Assembly: GCA_047631095.1 (NCBI GenBank)
Contig: JBLHZD010000130.1
Coordinates: 1 to 10,374, forward strand
Direction of reading: 5' to 3'
DNA from: JABJJH01 sp047631095
GTDB lineage: Bacteria; Pseudomonadota; Alphaproteobacteria; UBA8366; GCA-2717185
Length of the DNA stretch: 10,374 bases
Shown here piece by piece: positions 1-7,063 of the stretch. Within the stretch, counting starts at the first letter, position 1. Every line of letters starts with the position of its first letter. The translations under genes were made by a program, and so were the position numbers. The notes under the pieces were generated by a model. That model searched no databases, was not told the DNA's origin, and saw only the letters and a list, made by a program, of their open reading frames with translations.

Positions 1-5
1 GGCGA

Positions 6-236
6 ATGAAAACGAAATTCCTGACAGTATATGATTACGGAATGGGCGCTATCTGGCGCTATATTTACGCTCGACGTGCAGAGGAAATCGCTGATAAATA
101 TCCGGGCCTGGAAGTTCTGGAACAAGAACCGGATTGGATTTCAGATGAGTTCAGACGCGATGTTCGCGTTGTCGACATCAACGATCCGCCAAGCAAATTT
201 TTGAAAGTCATGATGGTCAAGGACGAAGGCAAATAA
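6..236 (+). CDS. Small conserved hypothetical protein, 76 aa
   Basis: This is a soluble protein of 76 residues with no signal peptide or membrane segment. It opens with a hydrophobic strand and a YDYGMGAIW motif (residues 9-17), then a helix-like stretch RRAEEIADKYPGLEVLEQEPDW and a charged C-terminus ending in DEGK. The pattern of YDYGMG.W followed by a helix containing EEI..KYP.L.V resembles small uncharacterised proteins that I recall from actinobacteria and proteobacteria. I know of no assigned function. The ATG is only five bases into the window, so its Shine-Dalgarno region and any upstream start cannot be judged. It converges with the broken gene at 280-1154, and the 43-base gap between them contains a weak inverted repeat. 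It is probably a real gene, because the codon use and motif pattern look protein-like, but the function is unknown. Confidence 0.7.
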   Translation: MKTKFLTVYDYGMGAIWRYIYARRAEEIADKYPGLEVLEQEPDWISDEFRRDVRVVDINDPPSKFLKVMMVKDEGK

Positions 237-240
237 TCAT

Positions 241-269
241 CGACGATCTACCGCCGCCCCGGATCGTCG
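241..269. terminator. Weak inverted repeat between convergent genes
   Basis: CGACGATC (241-248) pairs perfectly with GATCGTCG (262-269) across a 13-base loop. It lies just after the stop at 236 and just beyond the minus-strand stop at 280. Neither strand has a T tract after the stem, so this is at best a poor or factor-assisted bidirectional terminator. Confidence 0.3.
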
Positions 270-279
270 CCTCGCCCGC

Positions 280-1154
280 CTAACCCAATCCCTGCAACAG
301 ACCTTCCAGTACCTTACGCTGATCTGCCGTCAGCGGCGCGGTTGGGGGCACCGGATCACCGACGTCGTAGCCCTGGATCTGCAAGCCCGCCTTGACGCAG
401 GCCGCGAGGTTAAACCGGGAAAACGCCTCGTTCATTCGCCAAAGCGCCCGCTGCCGGGTCATCGCTTCATCCCATTTTTGATCGCGGCACAGCTCATACA
501 GGGCGACGCTTTCTTCCGGAATGATGCAGGCGGGTCCCGCCATCTAGCCAACGCCGCCGATCATCATAACGGCGGCGGGGATATGGGCCGATGCTGCGAA
601 AATCTTCAAATCATCGCCACACCGATTGATGATGGAGAGCAGGCGCCCGGTATTTGTCGAGGCGTCCTTAATGTAGTTGATGCGCGGATGTTCCGCGAGA
701 CGACCGATCACATCAAGGGAAAGGTCGGAGCGCTGAAATTGCGGATTGGTGTACAAGACCACGGGAATATCCACCGTATCGGCAATCGCACGAAAATACG
801 CCTCGATGCCGGCGTCCTGAACCGGAAAATACGCCTCCAAAATGGCGAGAATCCCGTCTGCCCGAGCCGCTCATAAGTTTTCGCCCGCGCAACCGCATCC
901 GCAGTGGCCGTGGAGACGACGCCTGCAATAACCGGCACACGTTTGTTCGCAGCCTCGATTGTCGACTCCACGACGGCGATGCGTTGCGCCTTGTCCAGAT
1001 AGGCGAATTCACCCGTCGAGCCCAACGGTGTTAGTCCATGCACGCCCTTGTTGATGAGGTCGTCGGACAAACGGCCAAGGACTTCGGTGCGTATTTGGCC
1101 ATCTTCAGAAATTGGCGACACCAGATACGGAAAAACGCCTTCAAGTTCCAACAA
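280..1154 (-). pseudogene. Dihydrodipicolinate synthase family lyase/aldolase, frameshifted and interrupted by a stop
   Basis: Three consecutive minus-strand segments rebuild one (beta/alpha)8-barrel aldolase of the DapA/NanA superfamily, about 291 aa, close to the family's usual 290-300. Numbering from the TTG start, the carboxylate-binding loop TPLGSTGE is at 42-49, the catalytic tyrosine is in VLYTNP (Tyr135), and the Schiff-base lysine is in YIKDAS (Lys163). All are intact. Two lesions break it. First, a base is missing in the C run at 861-863. Restoring one base gives LGADGILAILEAYFP in place of LGQTGFSPF. Second, CTA at 544-546 reads as a TAG stop where the family has Trp in GGVGWMAGPAC. 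The remainder to the TAG at 280-282 is in frame. These enzymes use pyruvate or a 2-keto acid, but the substrate of this subgroup is unknown to me. Intact catalytic residues and a strong ribosome site suggest recent loss. Sequencing error could explain the indel, but less easily both lesions. Confidence 0.88.
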
Positions 1155-1157
1155 CGC

Positions 1158-1165
1158 TCACCTCC
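1158..1165 (-). promoter_or_regulatory. Strong Shine-Dalgarno deciding a TTG start
   Basis: On the minus strand GGAGGTGA is followed after three bases by TTG TTG. There is no ATG at the expected N-terminus, and the encoded protein begins LELEGVFPYLVSP as in the family. The first TTG (1154-1152) is therefore the likely start of the broken aldolase gene. Confidence 0.6.
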
Positions 1166-1307
1166 ACAAAAATATTTCCCAACGACGACTACCGTAAAAG
1201 GGAACCGCGCCCATAACCATGCGACCTCTTCGCGCAACGCCGGGACCATCAAAATTCGGCAGGTCATTGTTTTGAGGACGCAAAAGGGAACCTTTCCCCG
1301 CACCGCA

Positions 1308-1337
1308 TTGCCGCCCTTCCAAAACAAGCGGTATAGT
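1308..1337 (+). promoter_or_regulatory. Candidate sigma70 promoter for the GST gene
   Basis: TTGCCG (1308-1313) and TATAGT (1332-1337) are separated by 18 bases. This would place the transcription start near 1344, about 29 bases before the ATG at 1373. The -10 matches 5 of 6 positions and the -35 only 4 of 6. The rest of the 218-base divergent region 1155-1372 shows no other clear element. A promoter for the minus-strand aldolase must lie there too, but I could not pick one. Confidence 0.4.
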
Positions 1338-1372
1338 TCGCTCAACTCAAATTTCACTCATCAGGAGACATC

Positions 1373-1993
1373 ATGGTCACGCTATACTACTCGCCCGGTT
1401 CCTGTGCGCTCGCCTCTCACCTCGCGTTGGAGGAAGCCGGCGCCGATTATGAAACCGTGCGGATTAATTTTGTTGCCGAAGAACAGCGCAAGCCGGATTA
1501 TCTTGCGGTTAATCCCAAAGGCCGGGTCCCGGCGCTGGTGACGGACCGGGGCATCCTTACTGAGACCCCGGCGATCCTGTTGTATATCGCGCAAATCAAC
1601 CCTCAAGCGGGCCTGGCGCCGCTGGGCGATCCGTTTGATCTGGCGCGGCTGCAATCCTTCAACAATTACATCTGCGCCACGGTCCATGTGGCCCACGCGC
1701 ATCGCGGGCGCGGCCATCGTTGGGCGGATGATCAAGCCGCGATTGAAGCCATGCAGCGCAAAGTGCCAGAATCGGTGGGCGCATGTTTCGCGTTAATCGA
1801 GTCGGACATGTTCGAAGGCCCCTGGGTAATGGGAGAGACCTATACAATTTGCGATCCATATTTCTACACCGTCTCGCGCTGGCTGGAGGGCGACAAGGTG
1901 GATATGGCGAAGCTGCCCAAGACGGCCGCGCATATGAAGGCGATGGAGGCCCGCCCGGCAGTGAAAAAGGTGCTGGAAAACCACTTTTCCTGA
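1373..1993 (+). CDS. Glutathione S-transferase family protein (beta-class-like)
   Basis: This is a cytosolic GST of 206 aa, the normal length for a bacterial enzyme. Residues 1-75 form the thioredoxin-like domain: the N-terminal strand and turn YYSPGSCALASHLALEE carry Cys11, the position of the beta-class cysteine that binds glutathione. NPKGRVPAL holds the cis-proline (Pro53), and TETPAILLYIA has Glu64-Thr65, where many homologues have Glu-Ser, for the gamma-glutamyl group. The rest is the all-helical domain, ending in the usual MEARPAVKKVLENH helix. The ATG has a good AGGAG (1363-1367) at 5-base spacing. It is divergent from the broken aldolase gene and is followed by hemN. The physiological substrate cannot be read from the sequence. 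Such proteins conjugate or reduce electrophiles using glutathione. Confidence 0.93.
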   Translation: MVTLYYSPGSCALASHLALEEAGADYETVRINFVAEEQRKPDYLAVNPKGRVPALVTDRGILTETPAILLYIAQINPQAGLAPLGDPFDLARLQSFNNYICATVHVAHAHRGRGHRWADDQAAIEAMQRKVPESVGACFALIESDMFEGPWVMGETYTICDPYFYTVSRWLEGDKVDMAKLPKTAAHMKAMEARPAVKKVLENHFS

Positions 1994-2020
1994 ATCAAAT
2001 TGCGGTAAACGGACGAATGC

Positions 2021-2034
2021 TTGACCTATATCAT
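2021..2034 (+). promoter_or_regulatory. FNR/FnrL-like binding site upstream of hemN
   Basis: TTGAC-CTAT-ATCAT matches 8 of 10 informative bases of the FNR-family consensus TTGAT-N4-ATCAA. Its centre lies 41.5 bases before the A of the ATG at 2069. Oxygen-independent coproporphyrinogen oxidase genes are known FNR/FnrL targets in several bacteria, which raises the prior. The TTG here also opens a longer reading frame into hemN, but this is better read as the operator than as a start codon. Confidence 0.5.
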
Positions 2035-2062
2035 CGCGAGAAAAATCCAATCTCGCGATGAT
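2030..2062. repeat. 12-bp perfect inverted repeat before hemN
   Basis: ATCATCGCGAGA (2030-2041) is exactly complementary to TCTCGCGATGAT (2051-2062) across a 9-base loop. It lies between the GST stop and the hemN ATG and overlaps the right half of the FNR-like site and the expected -10 position. No T tract follows, so it is not a standard terminator. It may be an operator or an mRNA hairpin. Confidence 0.7.
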
Positions 2063-2068
2063 CCGGTC

Positions 2069-3427
2069 ATGATAAGCGACCTTATTGAGCGGTATGACCG
2101 CCGCGTGCCTCGGTATACGAGCTATCCGACCGCACCGCACTTTTCGCCCAACGTCACAGCGGCGCGTTACAAAGACTGGCTTTCGGGGCTGGATCCAGAC
2201 GCGCCGATATCCCTGTATTTGCACATCCCGTTTTGTCAGGAGATGTGCTGGTATTGTGGCTGCAACACCCGCGCGACCCGCCGCCATCGTCCGGTCGCGG
2301 CGTACCAGCAGCGCTTGCTCCAGGAAATTCATCTGGCCGCCGACGCCCTGCCCGCTCATATAAATGTAAGCCACGTCCATTTTGGCGGCGGCTCCCCCAA
2401 TATGCTGACGCCCACCGAATTCGCCACCATACTGGCCAGCATCCGCAGTCGGTTTAACTTTACTGACGCCGCAGAAATCGCGGTTGAGATCGATCCGCGC
2501 ACCACGTCCGACGCCTTTATCGACGCCTGCGCAACATCCGGCGTCACGCGCCTCAGCCTGGGCGTGCAAGATTTAAACGAGGCGGTGCAAAAGGCGGTCA
2601 ACCGGGTTCAGTCGTTTGAAAAAATATCCACCATCGCCGCACGCGCAAAACAAGGCGGAATCGTGGATATCAACATCGACCTTATGTACGGCCTACCCGG
2701 TCAAACGACGGATAATGTCCTGAAGACAATGGGCCGCGTGCTGTCGTTGGCGCCGTCGCGGCTGGCGCTGTTTGGCTATGCGCATGTGCCCTGGATGAAA
2801 CCACATATGCGACTGATCGACGAGGCCGCATTGCCCGACGCCGAAGCCCGTTGGGCTCAATCCACCGCCGCCAGTGAATATTTGCGCGCGCATGGCTATC
2901 GTCAAATCGGCATGGACCATTTCGCGCGCAACGACACCCCGCTGGCGCACGCCGCCCAACGCGGAACCTTGCGCCGGAACTTTCAGGGGTACACGACCGA
3001 TGAGGCGACGACGTTGATCGGGCTCGGCGCTTCGTCCATCGGGCAAACGCCGCAGGGCTATGCGCAAAACGACCCGGATGTCAGACGGTGGAGCGCCGCG
3101 ATTGAGTCCGGCGCCTTCGCCACGGTGAAAGGCTGTACGACCGGTCCGGACGATCACATGCGCCGCGATATCATCGAACGCTTGATGTGCGATATGGAAG
3201 TGGATGCAGCGGCGGTCGCGACCGAGCACGGCTTTCAAAGGGCGGACATTCAAGCGTCGCTGGATGCGCTCACACCCATGGCCCGCGACGACTTGTTGAA
3301 TCTGGACGGCGCCACCGTGCGAATGACCGAAAAGGGAAAGCCTTTGGTGCGTGCGGCGGCGGCGGCGTTTGATCAGTATCTGAGCCTCTCAAAGCACGAT
3401 TCGCCCCGCCACGCGCACGCTGTTTGA
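2069..3427 (+). CDS. hemN: Oxygen-independent coproporphyrinogen III oxidase
   Basis: This radical SAM enzyme oxidatively decarboxylates two propionate side chains of coproporphyrinogen III to give protoporphyrinogen IX without oxygen, in the cytosol. From the ATG at 2069 it has 452 aa, matching HemN. YDRRVPRYTSYPTAPHF (9-25) is the typical N-terminus. SLYLHIPFCQEMCWYCGCN carries the Cys56-X3-Cys60-X2-Cys63 iron-sulfur ligands plus Cys65, as in E. coli HemN. Downstream are HFGGGSPN, the EIDPR strand, RLSLGVQDLN, NIDLMYGLPGQT and the HemN-type C-terminal DHFARNDTPLA with the RRNFQGYTT segment. A TTG at 2021 would add 16 residues unlike the family and lies in the FNR-like site, so ATG 2069 is preferred. 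No Shine-Dalgarno precedes it. The presence of the typical C-terminal half argues for HemN rather than HemW. An oxygen-responsive facultative lifestyle is implied. Confidence 0.95.
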   Translation: MISDLIERYDRRVPRYTSYPTAPHFSPNVTAARYKDWLSGLDPDAPISLYLHIPFCQEMCWYCGCNTRATRRHRPVAAYQQRLLQEIHLAADALPAHINVSHVHFGGGSPNMLTPTEFATILASIRSRFNFTDAAEIAVEIDPRTTSDAFIDACATSGVTRLSLGVQDLNEAVQKAVNRVQSFEKISTIAARAKQGGIVDINIDLMYGLPGQTTDNVLKTMGRVLSLAPSRLALFGYAHVPWMKPHMRLIDEAALPDAEARWAQSTAASEYLRAHGYRQIGMDHFARNDTPLAHAAQRGTLRRNFQGYTTDEATTLIGLGASSIGQTPQGYAQNDPDVRRWSAAIESGAFATVKGCTTGPDDHMRRDIIERLMCDMEVDAAAVATEHGFQRADIQASLDALTPMARDDLLNLDGATVRMTEKGKPLVRAAAAAFDQYLSLSKHDSPRHAHAV

Positions 3428-3479
3428 TCCAGCTGTGACTTGACTGAAGCCTAGTTGAGGCTGAGGGCGATTGGGCGTA

Positions 3480-3520
3480 GTTTGAGCTCTATGCCAAACA
3501 AATCCACACCCAGCTCAAAC
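3480..3520 (+). promoter_or_regulatory. Potential mRNA hairpin around the hspQ start codon
   Basis: GTTTGAGCT (3480-3488) is perfectly complementary to AGCTCAAAC (3512-3520, codons 8-10 of hspQ). The ATG at 3491 sits in the 23-base loop, and the only Shine-Dalgarno-like GAG (3484-3486) is buried in the 5' arm. This could be a heat-melted translation control element. That role is inferred from the structure and from the gene being a heat-shock gene. Confidence 0.4.
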
Positions 3521-3823
3521 GCCGCCTTCATCATGGGTCAATTGATCCGCCACCGCTTGTTTGATTATCGCGGCGTGATCATTGACGTCGATCCCGATTT
3601 TCAGGGATCGGAAGAATGGTACGCGCAAATGGCCCGGTCACGACCGCCCAAAGACAAGCCCTGGTATCAAGTGCTGGTGCACAACGCGACCCACGCAACC
3701 TATGTCGCGGAGCAAAACCTGGACGCCGATGACAGCGAAGACGAGATTCACCACCCGAAGGTGAAAGAAATCTTCGACGGGTTCGCAAACGGACGCTACA
3801 TTGCCCGGCGGCGGGCGAATTAA
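3491..3823 (+). CDS. hspQ: Heat shock protein HspQ (YccV-like, hemimethylated-DNA-binding domain)
   Basis: This small cytosolic protein is 110 aa from ATG 3491, close to the roughly 105 aa usual for HspQ. The conserved core starts at residue 16 with GQLIRHRLFDYRGVI, followed by DVDPDFQGSEEWY, RSRPPKDKPWYQVLVH and THATYVAEQNL. The acidic linker DADDSEDEIHHP precedes a short, less conserved tail. HspQ homologues in enterobacteria are heat induced, bind hemimethylated DNA in vitro, and have been described as a specificity factor for Lon protease. Which role holds here is unknown. A TTG at 3455 would add 12 residues outside the conserved family, so the ATG is preferred. The ribosome site is poor, with only GAG upstream, and is involved in the potential hairpin at 3480-3520. 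The gene lies alone between hemN (64 bases upstream) and pyrE. Confidence 0.92.
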   Translation: MPNKSTPSSNAAFIMGQLIRHRLFDYRGVIIDVDPDFQGSEEWYAQMARSRPPKDKPWYQVLVHNATHATYVAEQNLDADDSEDEIHHPKVKEIFDGFANGRYIARRRAN

Positions 3824-3867
3824 CCGCCAGCTTACAAAACTGTCCTCATTCTATTTAAGGGAATCTC

Positions 3868-4545
3868 ATGGCCGCCGACCCCGCACGCATTACCGCCCGC
3901 ATCCTCATTGAAACCGAATCCGTTCTGTTCAACCCGGATAACCCGTTCGTCTTCACAAGCGGCCGAATTAGCCCGGTCTATGTGGATTGCCGCCGCTTGA
4001 TCTCTTTTCCACGCGCGCGGGCGAAGCTTATGGATATGGGCGCGGAACTTATTGAAGAAGCGATTGGCTTTGAATCGCTGGACGTCATCGCCGGGGGCGA
4101 GACTGCGGGCATTCCCTTTTCCGCCTGGATCGCCGACCGGCTGATGCTGCCCATGTGCTATGTGCGCAAACAGCCGAAGGGCTTTGGCCGTAATGCGCGC
4201 ATCGAAGGTACGCTGAGCGAAGGCGACCGCGTCCTTTTGGTCGAGGATCTGGCCACCGATGGCGGCAGCAAGATCAGCTTTGTCGATGGAATACGCGAAG
4301 TCGGCGCCGAATGCGGCCATACCTTCGTCATTTTTCATTACGGCATCCTGCCGCAAGGGGTGCGGGATCTGGAAGCCCATGGGGTCAAGCTGCACGCGCT
4401 GGCGACCTGGTGGGATGTCATCGCCTGCGCCGAGGAAGAAGGGTATTTCAACAAAAGCGATCTGCCCAAAGTTCGCGCGTTTCTGGAGGACCCGGACGGC
4501 TGGGCCGAAGCGAATGCGGACAAGGTCGCGAAAAAAGATGACTGA
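3868..4545 (+). CDS. pyrE: Orotate phosphoribosyltransferase
   Basis: This enzyme converts orotate and PRPP to orotidine 5'-monophosphate in de novo pyrimidine synthesis, in the cytosol. It has 225 aa, within the family range. FTSGRISPVYVDCRRL (29-44) is the orotate-side segment typical of alphaproteobacterial PyrE. VIAGGETAGIPF (73-84) is the conserved hinge. YVRKQPKGFG (98-107) has the lysines of the flexible catalytic loop. The PRPP-binding motif VLLVEDLATDGGS (122-134) carries Glu-Asp before TDGGS, where many relatives have TTGGS. The C-terminal FLEDPDGWAE tail is shared by the alphaproteobacterial type. The ATG follows AAGGGA (3857-3862) at 5-base spacing. It is the first gene of a close run, with the crotonase gene starting 19 bases after its stop. 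I could not identify a promoter in the 44-base gap before it. Confidence 0.93.
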   Translation: MAADPARITARILIETESVLFNPDNPFVFTSGRISPVYVDCRRLISFPRARAKLMDMGAELIEEAIGFESLDVIAGGETAGIPFSAWIADRLMLPMCYVRKQPKGFGRNARIEGTLSEGDRVLLVEDLATDGGSKISFVDGIREVGAECGHTFVIFHYGILPQGVRDLEAHGVKLHALATWWDVIACAEEEGYFNKSDLPKVRAFLEDPDGWAEANADKVAKKDD

Positions 4546-4564
4546 TCAGAGCGGGAGCACAGAC

Positions 4565-5347
4565 ATGACCAGCACAGACCCTGTATTGGTTGAAAAAGAT
4601 GGCCCGGTCACGACCGTCATCTTGAACCGTCCCGATGTCCGCAACGCGGTCGATAACGCTACCGCAGACGCGCTGGCGGCTGCGCTACGCGCCTTCGACG
4701 CCGATGACGACGCCCATGTGGCGGTAATCTATGGCGAAGGCGGTAGTTTTTGCGCGGGCGCGGATTTGAAGGCCATCGCCTCGGGCGAGCGGAAAAAGCG
4801 CTATGACGCGGATGGCGACGGTCCCATGGGGCCAACCCGGCTGAAACTCTCCAAACCAACCATCGCCGCCATTTCCGGTTATGCGGTTGCCGGCGGGTTG
4901 GAGATCGCCTTGCTCTGCGACCTTCGCGTCATGGAGGAAGACGCGACCGTCGGCGTGTTCTGTCGTCGCTGGGGCGTTCCCCTGATCGATGGCGGCACGG
5001 TGCGCTTGCCGCGTTTGATCGGAATGAGCCATGCGCTGGACATGATATTGACCGGTCGCCCGGTCGGCGCGGAAGAAGCCTCGAAGATGGGATTGGCTAA
5101 TCGCGTTGTGCCAAAAGGATCGGCGCGCGCCGCGGCGGAGGCCCTCGCCCATGAGATTTCCGCCTTCCCGCAGATTTGCATGAATCTGGACCGTGAATCC
5201 GCCTATCGCCAATGGAACATGTCGCTGGAAGACGCCATGGGCGCCGAGTTCAAGGCGGGCATGACGGCGATCAAGGCCGAAGGAACTCAAGGCGCGGCGC
5301 AATTCGTAGCGGGCGCCGGGCGCGGCGGCGAATTTAAAAAAGGATAG
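4565..5347 (+). CDS. Enoyl-CoA hydratase/isomerase (crotonase) family protein
   Basis: This is a 260-aa cytosolic crotonase-fold protein acting on an acyl-CoA thioester. GSFCAGADLKAIA (60-72) forms the CoA-binding and first oxyanion-hole region. SGYAVAGGLEIALLCDLRV (104-122) gives the second oxyanion glycine and Glu113, equivalent to Glu144 of rat enoyl-CoA hydratase. The second catalytic glutamate (rat Glu164) falls in FCRRWGVPLIDGGTVRLP, where Cys133 stands instead and Asp142 is nearby. The protein may therefore not be a classical 2-enoyl-CoA hydratase. Related proteins with the same segment are simply annotated as enoyl-CoA hydratases. The ATG at 4565 is preceded by GGGAG (4553-4557). An in-frame ATG at 4538 would overlap pyrE and lacks a comparable site. 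It is probably co-transcribed with pyrE and the transporter genes: its stop lies three bases before the next ATG and overlaps that gene's ribosome site. Confidence 0.88.
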   Translation: MTSTDPVLVEKDGPVTTVILNRPDVRNAVDNATADALAAALRAFDADDDAHVAVIYGEGGSFCAGADLKAIASGERKKRYDADGDGPMGPTRLKLSKPTIAAISGYAVAGGLEIALLCDLRVMEEDATVGVFCRRWGVPLIDGGTVRLPRLIGMSHALDMILTGRPVGAEEASKMGLANRVVPKGSARAAAEALAHEISAFPQICMNLDRESAYRQWNMSLEDAMGAEFKAGMTAIKAEGTQGAAQFVAGAGRGGEFKKG

Positions 5348-5350
5348 TCT

Positions 5351-7048
5351 ATGTTCGTCAGCCCCTTCTCCCTCCGAGATTGCGCCAAAGCCCTGACGCT
5401 TATTGTAATCACCGCCTTGATCGGTCTGGGCGCGAACCCTGTCACAGCAAAACCCAAAGACACTCTGGTGATCGGGATCAGCCAGTTTCCGCGCAACTTC
5501 AATCCCAACATCGAGTCGATGCTCGCCAAATCCTATATTCTGGCGATGACGCGGCGTCCCCTCACCGCCTACGGTCCCGATTGGGACCTGCAATGTATGT
5601 TGTGCGTCGACTTGCCGAGCTTTAAGGCGGGCACCGCTAAACATGAAACCACAAGCGATGGCAAAGCAGGCGTCGCGGTCACCTACACCTTGCGCAGCGA
5701 CGCGGTTTGGGGCGATGGCGTCCCCGTCACCACAAAGGACGTCGTCTTCACCTGGAAGCTAGGCCGCAACCGGAAAACCGGCTTTGGCAATCTGGAGCTC
5801 TATGAGCGCATCACCAGCATCGACATCCATGACGCCAAGAAATTCACGCTCCACATTAACAAATATACTTGCGAGTACGCCGCCATGGGCGGGCTTGAAG
5901 TTCTACCCGCGCATATTGAGGCCGCCAACGCCGCCGCGCCGGAAAATTACCGGGTCAAAAGCGCCTACGAAACCGACACGACCAATCCGGGGCTTTGGTA
6001 TGGCCCCTACAAGATCACCAAGGTCGCAACCGGGTCGCATATTATCCTGGAACGCAATCCAACCTGGTGGGGGAAAAAACCCGCCTTCAGGCAGATCGTC
6101 ATCAAGGCGATTGAAAACACCGCCGCGCTGACCGCCAGCCTGCTCTCCGGCGACATTGATTATATTGCGGGTGAGCTCGGTCTGACCGTGGATCAGGCGC
6201 TGGCGTTTCAGAAACGCCATGGCGACAAGTTCAACATCACGTACAAATCCGGGCTTATTTACGAACATATCGACCTCAATCTCGACAACCCAATTTTGGC
6301 CGATCCCCGGGTTCGCCAAGCCTTGCTGTACGGAATCGACCGCAAAGCGATCAGCGAGCAATTATTCGAGGGTCGCCAACCAGTCGCCCATGGGCAAACC
6401 AATCCGCTCGATACGGTCTATGATCCCGATGGCCTCCAATACGCGTACGATCCCGCACGCGCGCGCGCGTTGTTGGCCGAAGCCGGATGGAAGGACCTTC
6501 GCAGAGGGATGCGCCATAACGCCAAGGGCGCGCGATTGCAGATGGAGCTGATGACCACGGCGGGCAACAAGTCACGCGAACTGGTGCAGCAGGTGCTACA
6601 AAGCCAGTGGCGCGAGATTGGAATCGATGTTCGTCTGCGCAACGAGCCGGCGCGGGTCTTCTTTGGCGATACGGTCAGCCAGCGGAAGTTCAGTCATATG
6701 GCCATGTATGCGTGGATTTCCGCGCCTCGGGGCATTCCGCGCACAACCCTGCACTCCACGCAAATCCCCTCGAAGGATAACAGCTGGTCCGGGCAGAATT
6801 ACCCGGGCTTCGCCAATGCGGCGATGGACAAGGTGCTGGACGACGCCGAGGTCGTGTGCGAAGCGGCGCCGAACAAGGCGCTATGGCGAAACCTGCAGCG
6901 CCTTTACGCCGAGGCATTACCCGCGCTGCCGCTGTATTTTCGCGCCAACCCGTACATAATGCCGAAATGGCTAAAGGGCGTCACACCGACAGGGCATCAA
7001 TACACCAGCGCGCTTTGGGCCGAACACTGGCGCACGGCGCCAAACTAG
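5351..7048 (+). CDS. Periplasmic substrate-binding protein, peptide/nickel-type ABC importer (SBP family 5)
   Basis: This is the extracytoplasmic receptor of a DppA/OppA-type importer, 565 aa. The signal peptide has Arg9 and Lys13, a hydrophobic core at 14-28, and a likely signal peptidase I cut after VTA (31-33). There is no lipobox cysteine at the cut, so it should be a soluble periplasmic protein. Family features are TLVIGISQFPRNFNP at the mature start, VTYTLRSDAVWGDGVPVTTKDVVFTW, the PYKITKV strand, DPRVRQALLYGIDRKAI and the C-terminal ALPALPLYFRAN. Cys82 and Cys85 (QCMLC) lie close together in the N-terminal lobe, a trait I recall from related proteins. The ligand cannot be deduced; peptides, opines or other small solutes are possible. 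The AAAAGGA ribosome site overlaps the crotonase stop codon, and the permease genes follow directly. Confidence 0.92.
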   Translation: MFVSPFSLRDCAKALTLIVITALIGLGANPVTAKPKDTLVIGISQFPRNFNPNIESMLAKSYILAMTRRPLTAYGPDWDLQCMLCVDLPSFKAGTAKHETTSDGKAGVAVTYTLRSDAVWGDGVPVTTKDVVFTWKLGRNRKTGFGNLELYERITSIDIHDAKKFTLHINKYTCEYAAMGGLEVLPAHIEAANAAAPENYRVKSAYETDTTNPGLWYGPYKITKVATGSHIILERNPTWWGKKPAFRQIVIKAIENTAALTASLLSGDIDYIAGELGLTVDQALAFQKRHGDKFNITYKSGLIYEHIDLNLDNPILADPRVRQALLYGIDRKAISEQLFEGRQPVAHGQTNPLDTVYDPDGLQYAYDPARARALLAEAGWKDLRRGMRHNAKGARLQMELMTTAGNKSRELVQQVLQSQWREIGIDVRLRNEPARVFFGDTVSQRKFSHMAMYAWISAPRGIPRTTLHSTQIPSKDNSWSGQNYPGFANAAMDKVLDDAEVVCEAAPNKALWRNLQRLYAEALPALPLYFRANPYIMPKWLKGVTPTGHQYTSALWAEHWRTAPN

Positions 7049-7063
7049 GCGTCTAGCCGCCCC

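Noticed and set aside
478..876. Open plus-strand frame of 132 codons
   Set aside because: It lies antisense to the broken aldolase gene, whose rebuilt protein matches a known family. The plus-strand product has no recognisable features.
1038..1541. Open plus-strand frame of 167 codons across the GST start
   Set aside because: It runs through the divergent promoter region and into the GST gene in another frame. The GST frame has the ribosome site and family motifs.
2021..2068. TTG at 2021 as the hemN start
   Set aside because: It adds 16 residues not typical of HemN and coincides with an FNR-like operator. ATG 2069 gives the usual N-terminus and length.
1793..2569. Open minus-strand frame of 258 codons
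   Set aside because: It is antisense to the GST gene end and hemN, both well supported. Long antisense frames are common in GC-rich DNA.
2693..3253. Open minus-strand frame of 186 codons
   Set aside because: It is fully antisense to conserved hemN sequence.
3448..3462. AGCCT/AGGCT inverted repeat after hemN as a terminator
   Set aside because: It has only a five-base stem with no T tract on either strand.
4685..5644. Open minus-strand frame of 319 codons
   Set aside because: It is antisense to the crotonase and substrate-binding protein genes, with composition expected of a shadow frame and no motifs.
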